Notes under the pieces: model-generated
The model's database searches: none
Seen by the model: only the letters and a program-made list of their open reading frames with translations
Told to the model about the DNA's origin: nothing
Part shown: in pieces, positions 11,274-22,747 of the stretch
How the letters are laid out: every line of letters starts with the position of its first letter
How positions within the stretch are numbered: the stretch's first letter is position 1
Source: Massariosphaeria phaeospora
Lineage: Eukaryota > Ascomycota > Dothideomycetes > Pleosporales
Reading direction: 5' to 3'
Assembly: GCA_011032825.1 (NCBI GenBank)
Contig: JAADJZ010000003.1
Location: 434,001 to 498,000 of the forward strand
DNA length: 64,000 nucleotides
Made by a program: the position numbers and the translations under genes

Positions 11274-12840
11274 TCAGCGCCGTGGCCGACTCCCGGTTCC
11301 CGCGGGGGTCTCACGTGATCTAATCTCCGACCGGCGCCCGCCAGCAGATCCACCCTGCTGACTCACGCCCGCCCCACCAGGGCCCGCACTACAACACAAA
11401 ATCTTCCGGCTGCTTTCCTCCTTCTTCACTTCACACTTTACCCTCTTTCTAAACTTAGGCCGCCCCTGGCTGCTCAGTGCCGGGGCTGTTGTATATGGAA
11501 AGCGTAGAATAATCAAGGTCGGGTTTCGATGGGTCTCTGCAAAGAGTACTCTCGGAGCTTCGTGTCTTGACTCACAAGCAACTGAAGTGCCTCGACTGAG
11601 ACTCTTGTCGTTGCGCTACAAAGCTAGGAGACATACTTACTATGTGCATGTGACTGATGTATGTGTGATGGTTTCTTTGTGATTCTCTGCTTGCTTCGTT
11701 GAGGTGACTTGCTTCCTAGATGCGTGTTTACTTGGGGACTTCCTCGTGGGGGTGTTGACTTCGTGTTGACTTCGTGGAGGTGTTGTGTTTACTTCCCTCG
11801 CGCTCTGCTCCACCCACGCTCACACTTCGCCCGTCAACGCGTCTCGCTGACTCATCAGGCTCTTCCTCGCTAACTCACTATAAAATCTCTTCTTGTCCCC
11901 GCCCCTCTATTTAGTTCCAGATACAACCTCGCTTTCCAAATCCACAGTTACGCCTGGCTGTTCAGTGCCTGCGCATTCGACAACTGTGCTGGAAAGCGTA
12001 GAACAATCATATTCGACTTGACCCTCGCTCACAGTACTGCCTCGACTGAGACTCTTGTCGTTGCGGTTTATAAGTCTTGGGACATCCTTGTAAATGCGTG
12101 ACTTCACTTCGTAGTTTGCTTCGTGATATCTTTTTTGATTGACTTTATGACTTGTTTTCTTCGTGCTTAATTCCTGAGGCGTTGAGCTCGTGCTGTGTGT
12201 GCTTCGTGATCTGGAAACCCAATGTTGTGTTTGCCTCGCAGGGTACGCGTGGGTGTATATTCGGGGAGACTGCCGGATCGTTCGCAAGTAGTCTCAGCCT
12301 GGCCTATGAACCCGCAGTAGAAGATGCCGTAATAGCTGTATACTTGCTTGATGGATCTGGTGTTTTCCTCCCGCTCTGGGTGTCGCGCTTGATCCACGAT
12401 TCCCTGCACGAGCGCCGCCCCGTTCCCCATCTTGTAGAGCTTGCTAGGTCTCATCTCTACTTTAGAGGCAGTCCCCTGTCTTCGTTCGATCCCTGGGGCA
12501 GTGGTCTGTAACGCCGCCTGCACCCATCTGGTCGGGTCAACAGTGGGAGCTCGTCGCAGGCTCTTCCCAAGCTGGTCGAGCCCTGTTGGGATGTAGGGAC
12601 GCGACCTACCATCGCTATTATGTTCCGAATACCCTTCAATGCGATTCCTCGGGTCTGCGGCTTCTTACATGCTCCAGTGTTTCTTCTTCCGTGGTCTCGA
12701 GCGACTGCACGCGAGACAGACTGTCCTCATTGTCGAGCTTCCTCCGGGCAGCGCAGCGAGCGATGTCATTCGAGCACACTCATCGCACTCTTATTTGGGC
12801 TAAGATCTTGTTCAGAGAAGTCTGTGGCTAGAGGTCCGGT
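11274..12840 (-). pseudogene. Remnants of a duplicated unknown coding segment
   Basis: Two copies of one sequence lie on the minus strand, about 11463-11632 and 11951-12086. They share the DNA words CTCGACTGAGACTCTTGTCG, GGAAAGCGTAGAA and TGGCTG-TCAGTGCC. Read on the minus strand both encode a similar C-terminal peptide: NDKSLSRG, then YDCSTLSS or DYSTLSIY, then GTEQPG. The right copy (11907-12095) ends in a stop after VVSGTK. Further upstream, 12420-12510 (MRPSKLYKMGNGAALVQG) and 12670-12760 (EDSLSRVQSLETTEEE) also look coding on the same strand but are separated by stops. I infer a decayed gene or gag-like transposon gene with a partial duplication. No family was recognised. Confidence 0.4.
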
Positions 12841-13637
12841 TGTCTATGAAACTGTAGCTTACTTCCAGGCACGACCTAAGCTACACTTTCAACTCGTCAT
12901 ACCAGTCTTTGAAACCAATGAGAATTTAAAACATTATATTCCGTCCGGCTCTGGTCTTGCAGTGTAGCCAATAGCTGTGTAAATATGTGGATAGGTGCAT
13001 GATTTATAGATAAATTGTCCGCAGGTGCTTGCTTTGTTGATATGCTTGTCGTGTGATCCTGCGTTTCCTAGAAGCTCTAGCTTGACACCCAGATCCAAGC
13101 AATCACCACGGCGACCCCCCGGATGATCTAGATGTAGGATTGTGGTGCTTATCCTCTCCATCTACCTACTTTAGATAATATCTACTCTATAACGCCACGC
13201 CTATATCTGTACCACTCCTACGTGCAGGTTACATAATCTATTACAAGATCTGCTCGTCCTCGATTGCCTCACTCATAGCTACAAGGATTTAGTATGCGGA
13301 TTCTCCAGCTCAACGCGCAGATCTAAGCTATTGATAGGAGGATGTAGTAAACCTCATAGGTGTACGCCTATATGTCCAACGTTCTTACGTCTCTGTCGTA
13401 ACTTTAGAACTATACTTACTCTACTCCTGTATGTAGGTGTAAAGGTTGAGCGGACTTGGAAGAGTCGTTTATCAAGCTAGGGTTGGTTCTCGGGGAATGA
13501 GTGAGTTCGATAGACCAGAGGGGATTGTATGGCGTTCAATACTAAGGCAGTAGCGGGCTTCGTTCTGCAAAGAGTATCAAAGTCAGAGTGAGAGTCAACT
13601 TGGTAGATCGAGATCTGATTGAGAGATTGAAGACAAT
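12841..13637. other. Intergenic, nothing recognised
   Basis: No supported gene or repeat. Composition becomes more AT-rich and rich in CTA/TAG words toward the right. Confidence 0.3.
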
Positions 13638-13857
13638 GAGTCATAAGGGTTCATTGTCTTGACTATATACTAAGCCTGTCCCAGAGATCCCAGAAGTCCC
13701 AGACGTCCCAGAGTCCCAGAGTCGCTCGGGACTCTCTGGGACTCGTAGTCTGTCACGTGATCTGCTGACACATGGTCTTCGGGTCCTCGATGCTTAGTAA
13801 GCCTGTGTTTCCTGATAAACTGACGTGGCCCCGCTCGGCGGGACCTGGATCGTAACA
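13638..13857. repeat. TCCCAGA short tandem repeat in a possible LTR-like remnant
   Basis: From about 13676 a degenerate 7-9 bp unit, TCCCAGA with one or two variable bases, repeats about five times, followed by an inverted version (GGGACTCTCTGGGACT), so the single strand could fold into a hairpin. The segment ends GATCGTAACA, which resembles the 3' end of some fungal LTRs. I find no matching second copy in the window, so LTR identity is a guess. Confidence 0.3.
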
Positions 13858-14578
13858 GCCTGTTAATTTATAGTTATAAAAAAGCGCTGCTAGCTAGGTA
13901 GTATCTAAGTATTAGAGCTATAATAGAAATTTTGCGTATGTGTATATAAAGAGATAAGAAAAATAAAAAAAGTAAAGACTTTATTAGAGCTATCTTAATA
14001 AACTATAGTTCTAAGAGGCTCTACAAAATAGCTATCTATCAAGGCTCTCTTTAAGCATTCGCGCAAACTTTTACCTATAAGCACTTGGTATACAAAGCTC
14101 TAGCCTAATGTACGGGTCTAAGCTATCACCCTAAGGATCCATTAGACAGAGTAGGTATGGGCTTACAGGCTCGATCCTCTCAACCTACCTACAACAGACC
14201 AAGCCTACCTTGTGACCTTACGTCTGTTCTTACTTCACTTAGCTACACTGACTACGGTATACATCCCGATGTCCACTTAGCATCGGGTACTTCACCTATA
14301 GTCTCGGCTAGGTATTACGCACTACTCAATTGAGCCGACAACAACACCATGTATTCACGAAGGTATCACCAGAATCAGAGATTATCATTGTGGTGGATGT
14401 CAGTTGATATCTAGCTACAGGCTGCTAGGATGCGTCGACAGCCCCCATTACTCCCATCCCAATGCCTGGTATAACGCGCCCGCAATGCATGTCCCAAGAA
14501 AAGCTCGTGAAATACAAGCCCGGAAAACAGAAACACCCCCAAAGCAGCAAGAACTTCCAAACAAACGGCACCGAAGGC
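13858..14578. other. AT-rich, RIP-like relic sequence
   Basis: About 13860-14050 is clearly AT-rich with many TA and CTA/TAG words and no open frame, unlike flanking gene DNA. This is the pattern expected of an old RIP-mutated transposon. The rest to 14578 is ordinary intergenic DNA and the 3' flank of the next gene. No element could be named. Confidence 0.35.
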
Positions 14579-15862
14579 TCAATCCTCAGGGATGAAGATG
14601 CTGTCTTCAGCACTGGAGCCCTTGTTCTCTTGGACAAAGGCCTGGCAGAAGGCGAGCTCCGCATCGACTTGGGCGCGTTTCGAGTCGATCACGCCTTGCT
14701 TCAGCGCCTTGTACCTCGCCCTGGTGTCAGCGATGAGCTGAGTGTACTTGGCCTCAACCTCAGCCAGGGAGAGGCCTTGCTCATCTGCCTGGTTCCAGAG
14801 GGCTTCATCGCTGGTTTCCATGGCGCCCAAGATCTCTTGCTGGGTCATGAGGTCCAGCATATCTTCAGCAGTGGCCCTGTGGTAGTAGTCGGATGAATTG
14901 ACAGTCAGGATGCTGTCATCTTCCATCTCGACGGTCACGAAATCTGGGAAATCCTTGCAGAGAGTTTGGATTTCCTTGATGTATTCGCGGAATTGGCCGG
15001 AAGCGGCGAAAGGCGAAGGCGGGATCGACGTCAAGAACTTGATCACGCTCTTTGGCATGAACGTTGTGAAGATGTTTCGCAAGCTCTTCACCTTTCCAGC
15101 CCAGTGGCCACCTTCCCCTTCAGGGCCATGAGGAGGTCCCATGAGCAGGGTGATATGGCGAACTTTGCGACGCTCAATCCTGTCCTTGGAGATGGGACCC
15201 TGACTACGCCAGAGCCAGAACTTCTCAGCAGCACTTAGGCGGCGAGGGACAGCGTCTTTCTTCATGGCGCTGCCCGTCATTGTGTACCGCCTCTTTGAGC
15301 TTTCACCAGTGAGCCTAATTTTCTTTTCACCTTTGCTGACTTTGCTCTGGTAGGCGGCATCGGTGAGACGAGAGAGCAGGAAGTACTTCCACTCGTCGTC
15401 GCAGGGGTCGGATTCAAAGACCAGGCGGCTAGCGAATTTGCCGTGCTCTGGGTCATCATCGGGGAGGGGTGTGTCGGAAAGAGGGGCATGGCGGATTGGA
15501 TCGTACGCCGATTTGGTCATCGCGGACGGAGAGGACTGCACGACTGTGCCGACCTGTTCTGCGGTAGGCTCGTCGACGTTTTCACCAGTGAGATCGATCT
15601 CAACTGGACGTTTCGCGGCGGTCTTGCTGCTCTCCGCTGCCTCCGCTGGAGCCTCTTGTGCCTCAAACTCCGCAAACATTGCCTCTTGAAGTCCATTGTC
15701 GTCTTCATCTTCCTGGCCCTCAAAATCGGCGAACATCGCGGCATGAAGTCCACCGTCATCTTCGTCCTCCTGAACCTCTCGCTGTGTACCTGGAACGTCC
15801 TCAAACTCCTCCTCCTCGGACTGCAGGTCGACCTCGTCAATCTTGCGTTTTCCGGCGGACAT
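14579..15862 (-). CDS. Hypothetical nuclear protein with SIM-like motif, paralogue A
   Basis: A single-exon 427-residue protein with ATG at 15862. The N-terminus is acidic with two tandem 19-residue repeats (about 32-50 and 51-69, EDEDDGGLHAAMFADFEGQ and EDEDDNGLQEAMFAEFEAQ). A hydrophobic-acidic stretch VEIDLTGE near 87-94 fits a SUMO-interacting motif. Residues about 142-413 form a conserved core shared with the neighbour at 16992-19700: LVFES-PC, then RLSAAEK--LWR, W--K-K, F--Y--EI, and VE-ED-S/T-ILT near 311-320. I know no domain of this pattern. It lacks the paralogue's long basic tail. Nuclear location is inferred from the SIM and the paralogue's AT-hook. Gene reality is well supported by paralogy and length. 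Confidence 0.8.
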   Translation of the reverse strand: MSAGKRKIDEVDLQSEEEEFEDVPGTQREVQEDEDDGGLHAAMFADFEGQEDEDDNGLQEAMFAEFEAQEAPAEAAESSKTAAKRPVEIDLTGENVDEPTAEQVGTVVQSSPSAMTKSAYDPIRHAPLSDTPLPDDDPEHGKFASRLVFESDPCDDEWKYFLLSRLTDAAYQSKVSKGEKKIRLTGESSKRRYTMTGSAMKKDAVPRRLSAAEKFWLWRSQGPISKDRIERRKVRHITLLMGPPHGPEGEGGHWAGKVKSLRNIFTTFMPKSVIKFLTSIPPSPFAASGQFREYIKEIQTLCKDFPDFVTVEMEDDSILTVNSSDYYHRATAEDMLDLMTQQEILGAMETSDEALWNQADEQGLSLAEVEAKYTQLIADTRARYKALKQGVIDSKRAQVDAELAFCQAFVQENKGSSAEDSIFIPED

Positions 15863-16991
15863 CGTGGCTTGAGAGTGAGGGAGAGTGCTTATTGTGTGGG
15901 TATATAAGCGGCTGAAGAGCTCGAAGAAATCGCTGCAGTGGCACGAAAGTGGCAGGCAAAGATGTCAAGTAGGTAGTTAGATGTGTCGGTCGTGAGGTTG
16001 GGTGACCGGTCAGAAATTTCTGCTATAAGAGGTGGAGCGGGCGCCAAGTCCCGCCTCGCTTCGAAGTCGTAGTGAAAGATTGACCACGCGAGCGGGCAGG
16101 GCGAAAAGATCCCTGCAGAACCTTCGAGAGCAGGTTTCAACCAATGAGAGCTCCAGCTAGTTCTCGAAGTGACGCATTGCCTTATCTAGCTGGCCGTTTT
16201 GCTATCTGCGTTCATGGCGAGCGCGTTTGCACTGACGGATGCGGGTTAGCGTGGTCTGGACGGTTGTCCCGGGCACCCTCATGGCTCGCACGGCAGCGGC
16301 GATGGCTGGGGCCTTTGGGGAGGCTTTGAGAGGTTCTTTAATTACTTTAGGTAGAGACGGTAGAGTATATAGGGCCATCATGATAGTGTTCACACGCACT
16401 CATGCGGTTTGTGAGGTTTCGTGCATGGGGACGCGCCAGGGTCTGAACCAGCTCGATGAAGCTGCTCTGCATTGCTTGAGCTGATGAAAGCCTCCTCAAG
16501 TATAGAGCGGGCCTATATATACTTGAGTATTAAGCCACGGATTGGGGCATGATACAGTGCTCGTGGTTTCATTTCGGCATGTTGGTGCCTCTCGTGATAC
16601 CTTTCATGATAATAGGCAGCCCAGATTATCTTTTTTCGCCTTTTTCCTGTCCCCATATGGTGCTGCCTCCATTCAAGCGCCTGATCAAACTGCACATGTA
16701 TCCATATCACGCTTACTGCTTGATAGCCATATGACGGCGGCTCGTGAGATATTGTTTGTAGAGTCAAATTGCAAAGTTCATCGGAGCTTTCGAGCAAACA
16801 AATCGACTAGATATGGGACCTTCATTCAATGAAAATAGAATTGATTCAAGTGCCTGTAACACACTTTATGGCCATCTATGTCCTGGTATATAGCCGCCAC
16901 CTCTACTGGCTGACGGGACAGTCTTGTGTCCGTCTGACCCTATCGACCCTATCTATATACCACATCTTTCCAGACTCTAAACCCGGGACCG
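15863..16991. other. Spacer between the two paralogues
   Basis: 1.1 kb holding the promoter of paralogue A on its left side (TATATAAG at 15901-15908, about 40 bp upstream of the ATG on the minus strand) and the 3' flank of paralogue B. I see no other gene. Confidence 0.4.
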
Positions 16992-19700
16992 CTAGTTGGC
17001 GCGAGACTTCTTTCGAGTCTGCCCATCCGTCTGCTCGCCAATCTCTGCGTCATCTCCACCATGGCGCTTCCGCTTTGCACTCTGACCACCCGCTTCGAGG
17101 ACGGGACCGCCATTCGGCTCGCTGGCTGGTGGGACCGATTTCTTCGTAGGCATCTTTCCCGAAGCCTTCTCTTTGACACTATCCACAGTCCCAATAGGAC
17201 CACTGAGCTCATTGGTCGAAGCCCGTGGTTGTCTCGACTTCGGCTCGGCCTTCTTTCGAGGAGATTGAGCCGTCGTGGTGTCGACTTCCGCCGCTCCAGT
17301 ACCTTCGCTGGACTCGACAGCTGACACACTCGGCTTCCTCGTATTGGGCACGGCTTTCTTGCGAGCCTGAGGAGCCTCCGGTTGCTGGACTTCTGCGGTT
17401 ACAGGCCCACTGCCGGATACATGCCCTGGTGACCTCGGGATTGCGACTTGGCCCTTAGCCTTCTTTTGAATGTGCGCGGCGGAATCTTCCACTTCTTCTG
17501 AGCCCTCCTCTGAGCCGTGTCTTCGCTTGTTCGTCGGATTTGCCTTGACTTTCTTCTGACTAGGCGTACCCATATCCTTCTCTCCCTCTGCCTCACAGGA
17601 GGCTCGCTTCCGCTTGCTCGGCTTCGAGACCTCGGCTCGCGTGTCGACATTACCTTCCGGTTCCTCATTAGAAGCCGCATTCTTGCGGTTCTTGGATCCC
17701 TTCGGTCGGCCCCTCTTGGTCTTGCTCTGAGTTTTCTCAGACTCCTTTTCGGGTTCGACCGCGGGCTCTGGAGCGTTACTCGGAACGTACACCACGTATG
17801 GAGGTTCCGACAGCGTACACTCAGCCGACAACTCTTCAAGCGAGGCCTTCGTTGCTCTCGATGCCCTCTCAAGGACCTCGGCTCGCGGCATCCACGGTAC
17901 ATGCGTGGCCAGAAGTATCACCTGCTTCTTCGCCTCATCGAGAGGGATTATCACAGGAGTATCTGGGAGGGCCCATTTGATTTCAACCGGCTTCTTCCTC
18001 TTCCGAGCTTCCTCGTCGTTCATCCGCTCGTAGCGCTTCTCAGTCTCGCCGGGAAGAAGGCCATGGGTTTGGAAGTGCTTGACCTTTCGTACGAAGTCGC
18101 GGCAGAACTCGAACTCGGAGTCGTACTGCCGGCAACGCTTTTCGTACTCGGGCGCGAGCCGCGCCAGAATCTCGTCCACGGTCTCCTGGAACCAGTTGAG
18201 GATGTATTTATCCTCAAACTTGTTATAGTCTGTGAATTTGCTCTTGTCTTCCAGATCTTTCCAGGCGCCTTGTACCTTTTCATCAAGCACTTGCCGCTTA
18301 CCCAGCTTCGTCTGCACAAGATCTTCCAGTCCTCTACTGTACAGCTCCTCCCGCTTTTTGTTGAGGTCAAATTCGCCCCGATTGGGTGGTGGGTAGTAAT
18401 CTGCAGCCTTAGCTGTCAGGATAGTCTCGTCCTCGAGTTCGACGTAGAAGTTGTGAGGACGATCCTTGAGTAGCTGGAGTATCTCTTCCATATATGTGCG
18501 GAAAAACCCGCGTCCGAGAAAATCGCAAGGCGTTATCGAGGTGACGATGGTGATGTGGCTGTCCGGGAACCGGTACTTCATGTGTTGTCCAATTCCCTTG
18601 AGCTTGGAAGCCCATCTACCCGCCTCGGTATCGTTGAGGCAAGGTTCGTGCTCCAGAAGCCTCATCTTCCGAGGCGCTCGTCGGATCTCACCGTCCTTGA
18701 GCTTTGCAAAAACCTCGGTCCGCCAAAGATCGAGTTTTTCCGCAGCACTCAGGCGCTGCAGGTCGTCGGCAATGATGTCCCAAGCCATATCCTTTGTGTA
18801 TCGCTTTTTGAGCAGGTCACCGTCCATTCCCACTCGTTGGTGACCTCGGTCAAGCTTGTGTTGCTGCCAGAGTATGTCCTTGACTTCTTGGTACTTCTCA
18901 GGGCAGGGCTCTGATTCGAAGACCAGAAAACTGTGGTAGGTGCCATGCCCGTCTTCATTCTCACGGATGGGCTCGTGCAACTCCGGTTGTGTTCGATCTC
19001 CTTTGATCTTTTTGGGCGCCCAGATCTCACGCGGTACAGAGGCTGGGGGCGAAACAGTGGCCTGCTCTGTCATCTGCTCCAATCTCTCGGGTTCAGCAGG
19101 TGCGGGAACTGCGGGACCGGCTGTGGGCGTCTTCTTCGCTTGAGTCTTCCCCACACGACGCCGCTGGCCGTACACCGGCGCGTTCTTCGAACCCATTTGA
19201 GCCCCTTTGCCAGGCCGCTTGTAATCGACCCTTACCGGCGATTCCTGTTCGCTCTCGGCTTCCGGTGACTTTCCCCGACTAGGGACTTCCACGTTGCGAA
19301 GTTCTTCATTGTCTTGGGGAACGGTTCCACGGTTGTCGTCCTCCTTATCTGAGGTAGACGTGTGAAGATTTGGTTGCCAGCCCGGGGCGGCCCCGCCTTC
19401 TTCCTGGCTGTCTTCCTCCTTGTCTTCCTCCTTGTCTTCTTCTTCTTCGTTGTCGTCGTCGTCTTCAATGGCACGCTGAGCGGCGTCGTACCTGCTCCAG
19501 ATATCGTCCTCGTCCACTGTGAAGTTAACGATCGGCGTCGCGTCAGGAGTAGTGGCAGCCGTCGGGGAATCCTCGCGCTGGGTTTCGGCCAGGTTAGGTG
19601 TCGACGTTGAACTGCCCGGGCTGAACTCGGCAGTCAGCTCTGCCAACAGCTCGTCTTCGGACATGGTGTTGGAGCTGCCGACTTGATTGTGAGTGGCCAT
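16992..19700 (-). CDS. Hypothetical AT-hook protein, paralogue B
   Basis: A 902-residue single-exon protein with ATG at 19700. The N-terminus (1-250) is acidic and low in complexity, with an Asp/Glu block near 80-102. The core at about 254-545 aligns by eye with paralogue A: FLVFESEPC (258-266), RLSAAEKLDLWR (316-327), GRWASKLKG (361-369), FFRTYMEEI (399-407), VELEDETILT (420-429), and EFCRDFV near 531. The C-terminal 340 residues are Lys/Arg/Ser-rich and contain a textbook AT-hook, KRGRPKGSKN (about 662-671), with many nuclear-localisation-like basic clusters (KPSKRKR, KRKRHGG). I infer a DNA- or chromatin-associated nuclear protein; no enzyme motif is visible. Same strand and about 1.1 kb from paralogue A, so a tandem duplication is likely. 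Confidence 0.8.
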   Translation of the reverse strand: MATHNQVGSSNTMSEDELLAELTAEFSPGSSTSTPNLAETQREDSPTAATTPDATPIVNFTVDEDDIWSRYDAAQRAIEDDDDNEEEEDKEEDKEEDSQEEGGAAPGWQPNLHTSTSDKEDDNRGTVPQDNEELRNVEVPSRGKSPEAESEQESPVRVDYKRPGKGAQMGSKNAPVYGQRRRVGKTQAKKTPTAGPAVPAPAEPERLEQMTEQATVSPPASVPREIWAPKKIKGDRTQPELHEPIRENEDGHGTYHSFLVFESEPCPEKYQEVKDILWQQHKLDRGHQRVGMDGDLLKKRYTKDMAWDIIADDLQRLSAAEKLDLWRTEVFAKLKDGEIRRAPRKMRLLEHEPCLNDTEAGRWASKLKGIGQHMKYRFPDSHITIVTSITPCDFLGRGFFRTYMEEILQLLKDRPHNFYVELEDETILTAKAADYYPPPNRGEFDLNKKREELYSRGLEDLVQTKLGKRQVLDEKVQGAWKDLEDKSKFTDYNKFEDKYILNWFQETVDEILARLAPEYEKRCRQYDSEFEFCRDFVRKVKHFQTHGLLPGETEKRYERMNDEEARKRKKPVEIKWALPDTPVIIPLDEAKKQVILLATHVPWMPRAEVLERASRATKASLEELSAECTLSEPPYVVYVPSNAPEPAVEPEKESEKTQSKTKRGRPKGSKNRKNAASNEEPEGNVDTRAEVSKPSKRKRASCEAEGEKDMGTPSQKKVKANPTNKRRHGSEEGSEEVEDSAAHIQKKAKGQVAIPRSPGHVSGSGPVTAEVQQPEAPQARKKAVPNTRKPSVSAVESSEGTGAAEVDTTTAQSPRKKAEPKSRQPRASTNELSGPIGTVDSVKEKASGKMPTKKSVPPASEPNGGPVLEAGGQSAKRKRHGGDDAEIGEQTDGQTRKKSRAN

Positions 19701-22321
19701 GTTGTGTATGGGCTTGCGATGGATTTAGGTACAGGTTGTATTAAAGCGGTCGTTCGAGGTGCTGTTCGGACAAAGGCAGAAGGTTTCGTCGAATTGGTGT
19801 TCTCGCGGCTTGACGGAGTGTCGCGACAACTGCGGTTGGCGACTGTCGCTGCACTTATTTGGGAGCTTGGAGCTTCCGGGGTGGTGGTGCGGATTCGGGT
19901 AGAGGGGCAACGAAAGCACTGGAGATGGAAGTACGCGGTTGAGAAGTGTCCGAGTTGTTCTCAAAAGTTGGAGGTGGTGCGAGTGGTTGTGTGTTTGACA
20001 AGAATGGAGGTGCAGCGGGGAGAGGTGTGTGTTAGAGGCAGCGGTCTCGAGAGCGTTTCCCTAGTTCTGCAGTCTGCGTACCAAGCGTGCAGCTCACTGA
20101 GCCGTTGTTGACCGTTTACCGTTGGAAAGGTCAGTGGCGTTTTCACTCGGGCATCTGGTGCGGGAACCGAGGCATTGTAGCGGAGGAACGTTGGATTTCA
20201 CATTGTAAAGCTACAAAACCTGTTAAGAAACTCCCGGCCGGTACATTGGGAGCGCTCAGTCGTCACTTTTCAGTCGCGGAACCCTTTATTGAAACTATGT
20301 ATCTCTGCTCCGTCCCATAGCGTCGGCCAAATTACATCTGTCCGTCGTTATCTAGTACTGTCTAGATGTTCAACCTGATGAGGCGCATCTCACGATGCTG
20401 TAAAACCCGCGAACATCATTTCCTCCATGCTCTACATCGGCGCGCAGTTAGCGAATTATTGAAGCTCCGGTCGATCTCCGCCGTCCTCAATCTATGCTTT
20501 GCACCGTTGGAAAAGCTTGTCTCTCCCCTGAACCTGCTGAAGTCCCTGCAGAAACCTGGTCAAAGGCGGGCGAACTATCTCGGCTCTGTATACTGTATTT
20601 TTCTCACTTTCATGGTACCGAATTCCACGTTCTTTCCATGGTTGGTTTATTCTGTAGATGCCTCCATAGGTGTCGCATACCCTAACCGGGCTCAGCTGCT
20701 TATCTTCTAGCCATGTTCTCGGCGGGTACAGCCCTGTGAATCTTTGCTATGGAATCCCACCAGACAGCGACGCCCGAGGTACCAACGGATATCGTACCTA
20801 GCCGGCAGCTTAAGTGTTGTAGTCCATCATCGTTGGAAACCTACATAAGTTCCCCTCGCTACTCTCCGACTTGTTGTGCGATCGTGAGGCTATGAGAACA
20901 TCGGAAATCAGATACGAAGATTCTTCCCTACTGATTATCTTTCCACATCATGAGCTTCAATCTCCTGCATCTCATGGAGTCACAACGTCTCCTAGAGCGG
21001 CGCTGCGTGCTCTTGGGATTGTACGTGCAGGCGGTATGCTGCGAAGAGAATTCATAAGGACCCCGCTTAATTCACTGGAAGAAAAACGGTGGGGAATCTC
21101 CCCAATGTACAAGCTAGTTCCAGGACGCCCGACTAATACCTTTCCTGGCTCAACAGCGCCATAGCTACCCAGTGGATGACCCTATCTGCCGTCTGATCCG
21201 TGAATCGCAGCCCAATCCACCACTTCAACGTGTTTCTCCGGGTGTTGGGTGATAAGCTCCTAGCGAAGCGGTAATGAGCACCTGGATCAACCTTATAGCT
21301 CAACCAATCAACGTTGTATTCATGTGAGAAAGCAAAGGGGTTTGCGCGTTTGATTGCCGGGTACCTCGTAGCGACTCTGCCCGCCTTGATATCTGATACA
21401 CTCTAACCGATCCTCTGGCCTTGAGGTAGTCTTTGTAACTTATGTGGGAAATCGCACAACTAACCCGACGATTACGCGGCTGGCCACCTTGTGACAGCTC
21501 TGGCCACCTCGCTCGGTTCTGGGTATACTCCCATGGGTTTTCGATCCTCATTTTTTAGGGTGGCGTGTTATTGCGGGCGCATCACTTCGTTGCCCGGAGA
21601 AGCGCGTGTGACGTCAAAGCAGCGGTTCTACTAGAAACCTATCGATTAGTAGCCATTCAAACTAGATGTGTGTACTATAGACGAGCGCGCCTTGAAACGG
21701 AACAGTATGGCAGTAGTCAGTGGAGCGTTGATCTCATTGGCGTGGTAACTAATTGACGTAAAAGCTCGTTCTACAGATCACTTACGAAAGAGTATCGTGG
21801 TCGCACGAAGATAAGGCTCACCCAAGAAGCATCATACTTAGAGAATACAAAACATCACAAGCATTTATAGAAGAGAGGTTACGGAAGAAATAGGTTTTCA
21901 TTGAAGCAACTTAATGTCAAATGCTTGTCAGAACAGCCAGACAAGTCCAGACGGTCACAACGACTTGCAAATGCTCAGAGAGTTGATCTAGGACCTTTCA
22001 AAGGATTAGGGCAGGAAGAGCCCATCTCCGACCAAGGTCCCTTGATGAAAGTGGAGAGAAGGTTGCGGAGAGCAGCTCTTATAGCTGGGGCAGCCACTAG
22101 CGCCGTTGCCTCGCCAGCAACCCCGTGCTCGCTTGAGAGTGGTCCGAGGTCGGCAAAGAGGCAAATTTCGAGGGTGAGTGAAGGTGGAATCTGGAGAGAG
22201 GGCCTAGCTTGTTTCGGAAAGTCTGCCCGCAGAGCTACCTTCCAGTGTATTTCTTCCCGATTTTTCTTTCTAACAACCTCAACCACCTCAACTACCACAA
22301 ATCCTGCAAACACATCACAAA
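19701..22321. other. Gene-poor 2.6 kb
   Basis: The left end should hold the promoter of paralogue B and the right end the CT/CA-rich leader of the gene at 22322 (CAACCTCAACCACCTCAACT just upstream). Between them I find no supported coding exon, repeat or RNA gene. Confidence 0.35.
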
Positions 22322-22747
22322 ATGAACGAATTCCCTCTCTTCCTCGCCCCTGCCCTCGCCGGCCTCCCCGCCCCCGCCTTTGCCCGTGAGCGAGCTCTGC
22401 TCCGCCGCTACGTCTTCCACATGGCCGCACTCCGCGACTTCAACATCTGGGCCGCCTCCGACGAGTACACCCTGCGCGAATCGATCAAGCGCATGCGCAA
22501 CTTGGTCGAGAAGACCATGGTGGCTCTTTGGGGCACCTACTGGAACCTCAAGCATTTCTGCGATCGGCACCCGGATTTCCCCTTCACCAACCACATGGAG
22601 GAGATGAAGGTGCAAATCGAACGCTTCGGCGGCGATCTTCCGGAGCGACTTGGTAAGTTGTTCGGCTACCCTCTAGTTAAGATCAAGCCCACTAACATGT
22701 TCAAAGATGTCGCGGAGCGTCAGCAGCTGGTTCTTCGCCAGGGTTAG
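22322..22747 (+). CDS. Small hypothetical protein
   Basis: ATG at 22322 in a CACAAAATG context. Exon 1 (22322-22652) and exon 2 (22707-22747) flank a canonical 54-bp intron (GTAAGT donor, CACTAAC branch, CAAAG acceptor), giving 123 residues. The intron is a multiple of three, so a 141-residue retained-intron form is also open. The protein is mostly helical by composition and rich in Arg, Trp and Phe (NIWAASDEYTLRESIKRMR, WGTYWNLKHFCDRHPDFPF). I recognise no domain, signal peptide or membrane segment. Strong third-position GC bias toward the 5' half supports coding. Confidence 0.6.
   Translation: MNEFPLFLAPALAGLPAPAFARERALLRRYVFHMAALRDFNIWAASDEYTLRESIKRMRNLVEKTMVALWGTYWNLKHFCDRHPDFPFTNHMEEMKVQIERFGGDLPERLGKLFGYPLVKIKPTNMFKDVAERQQLVLRQG

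Noticed and set aside
13638..13857. Solo LTR
   Set aside because: It has an LTR-like end (GTAACA), but no matching 5' end, target duplication or second copy was found.
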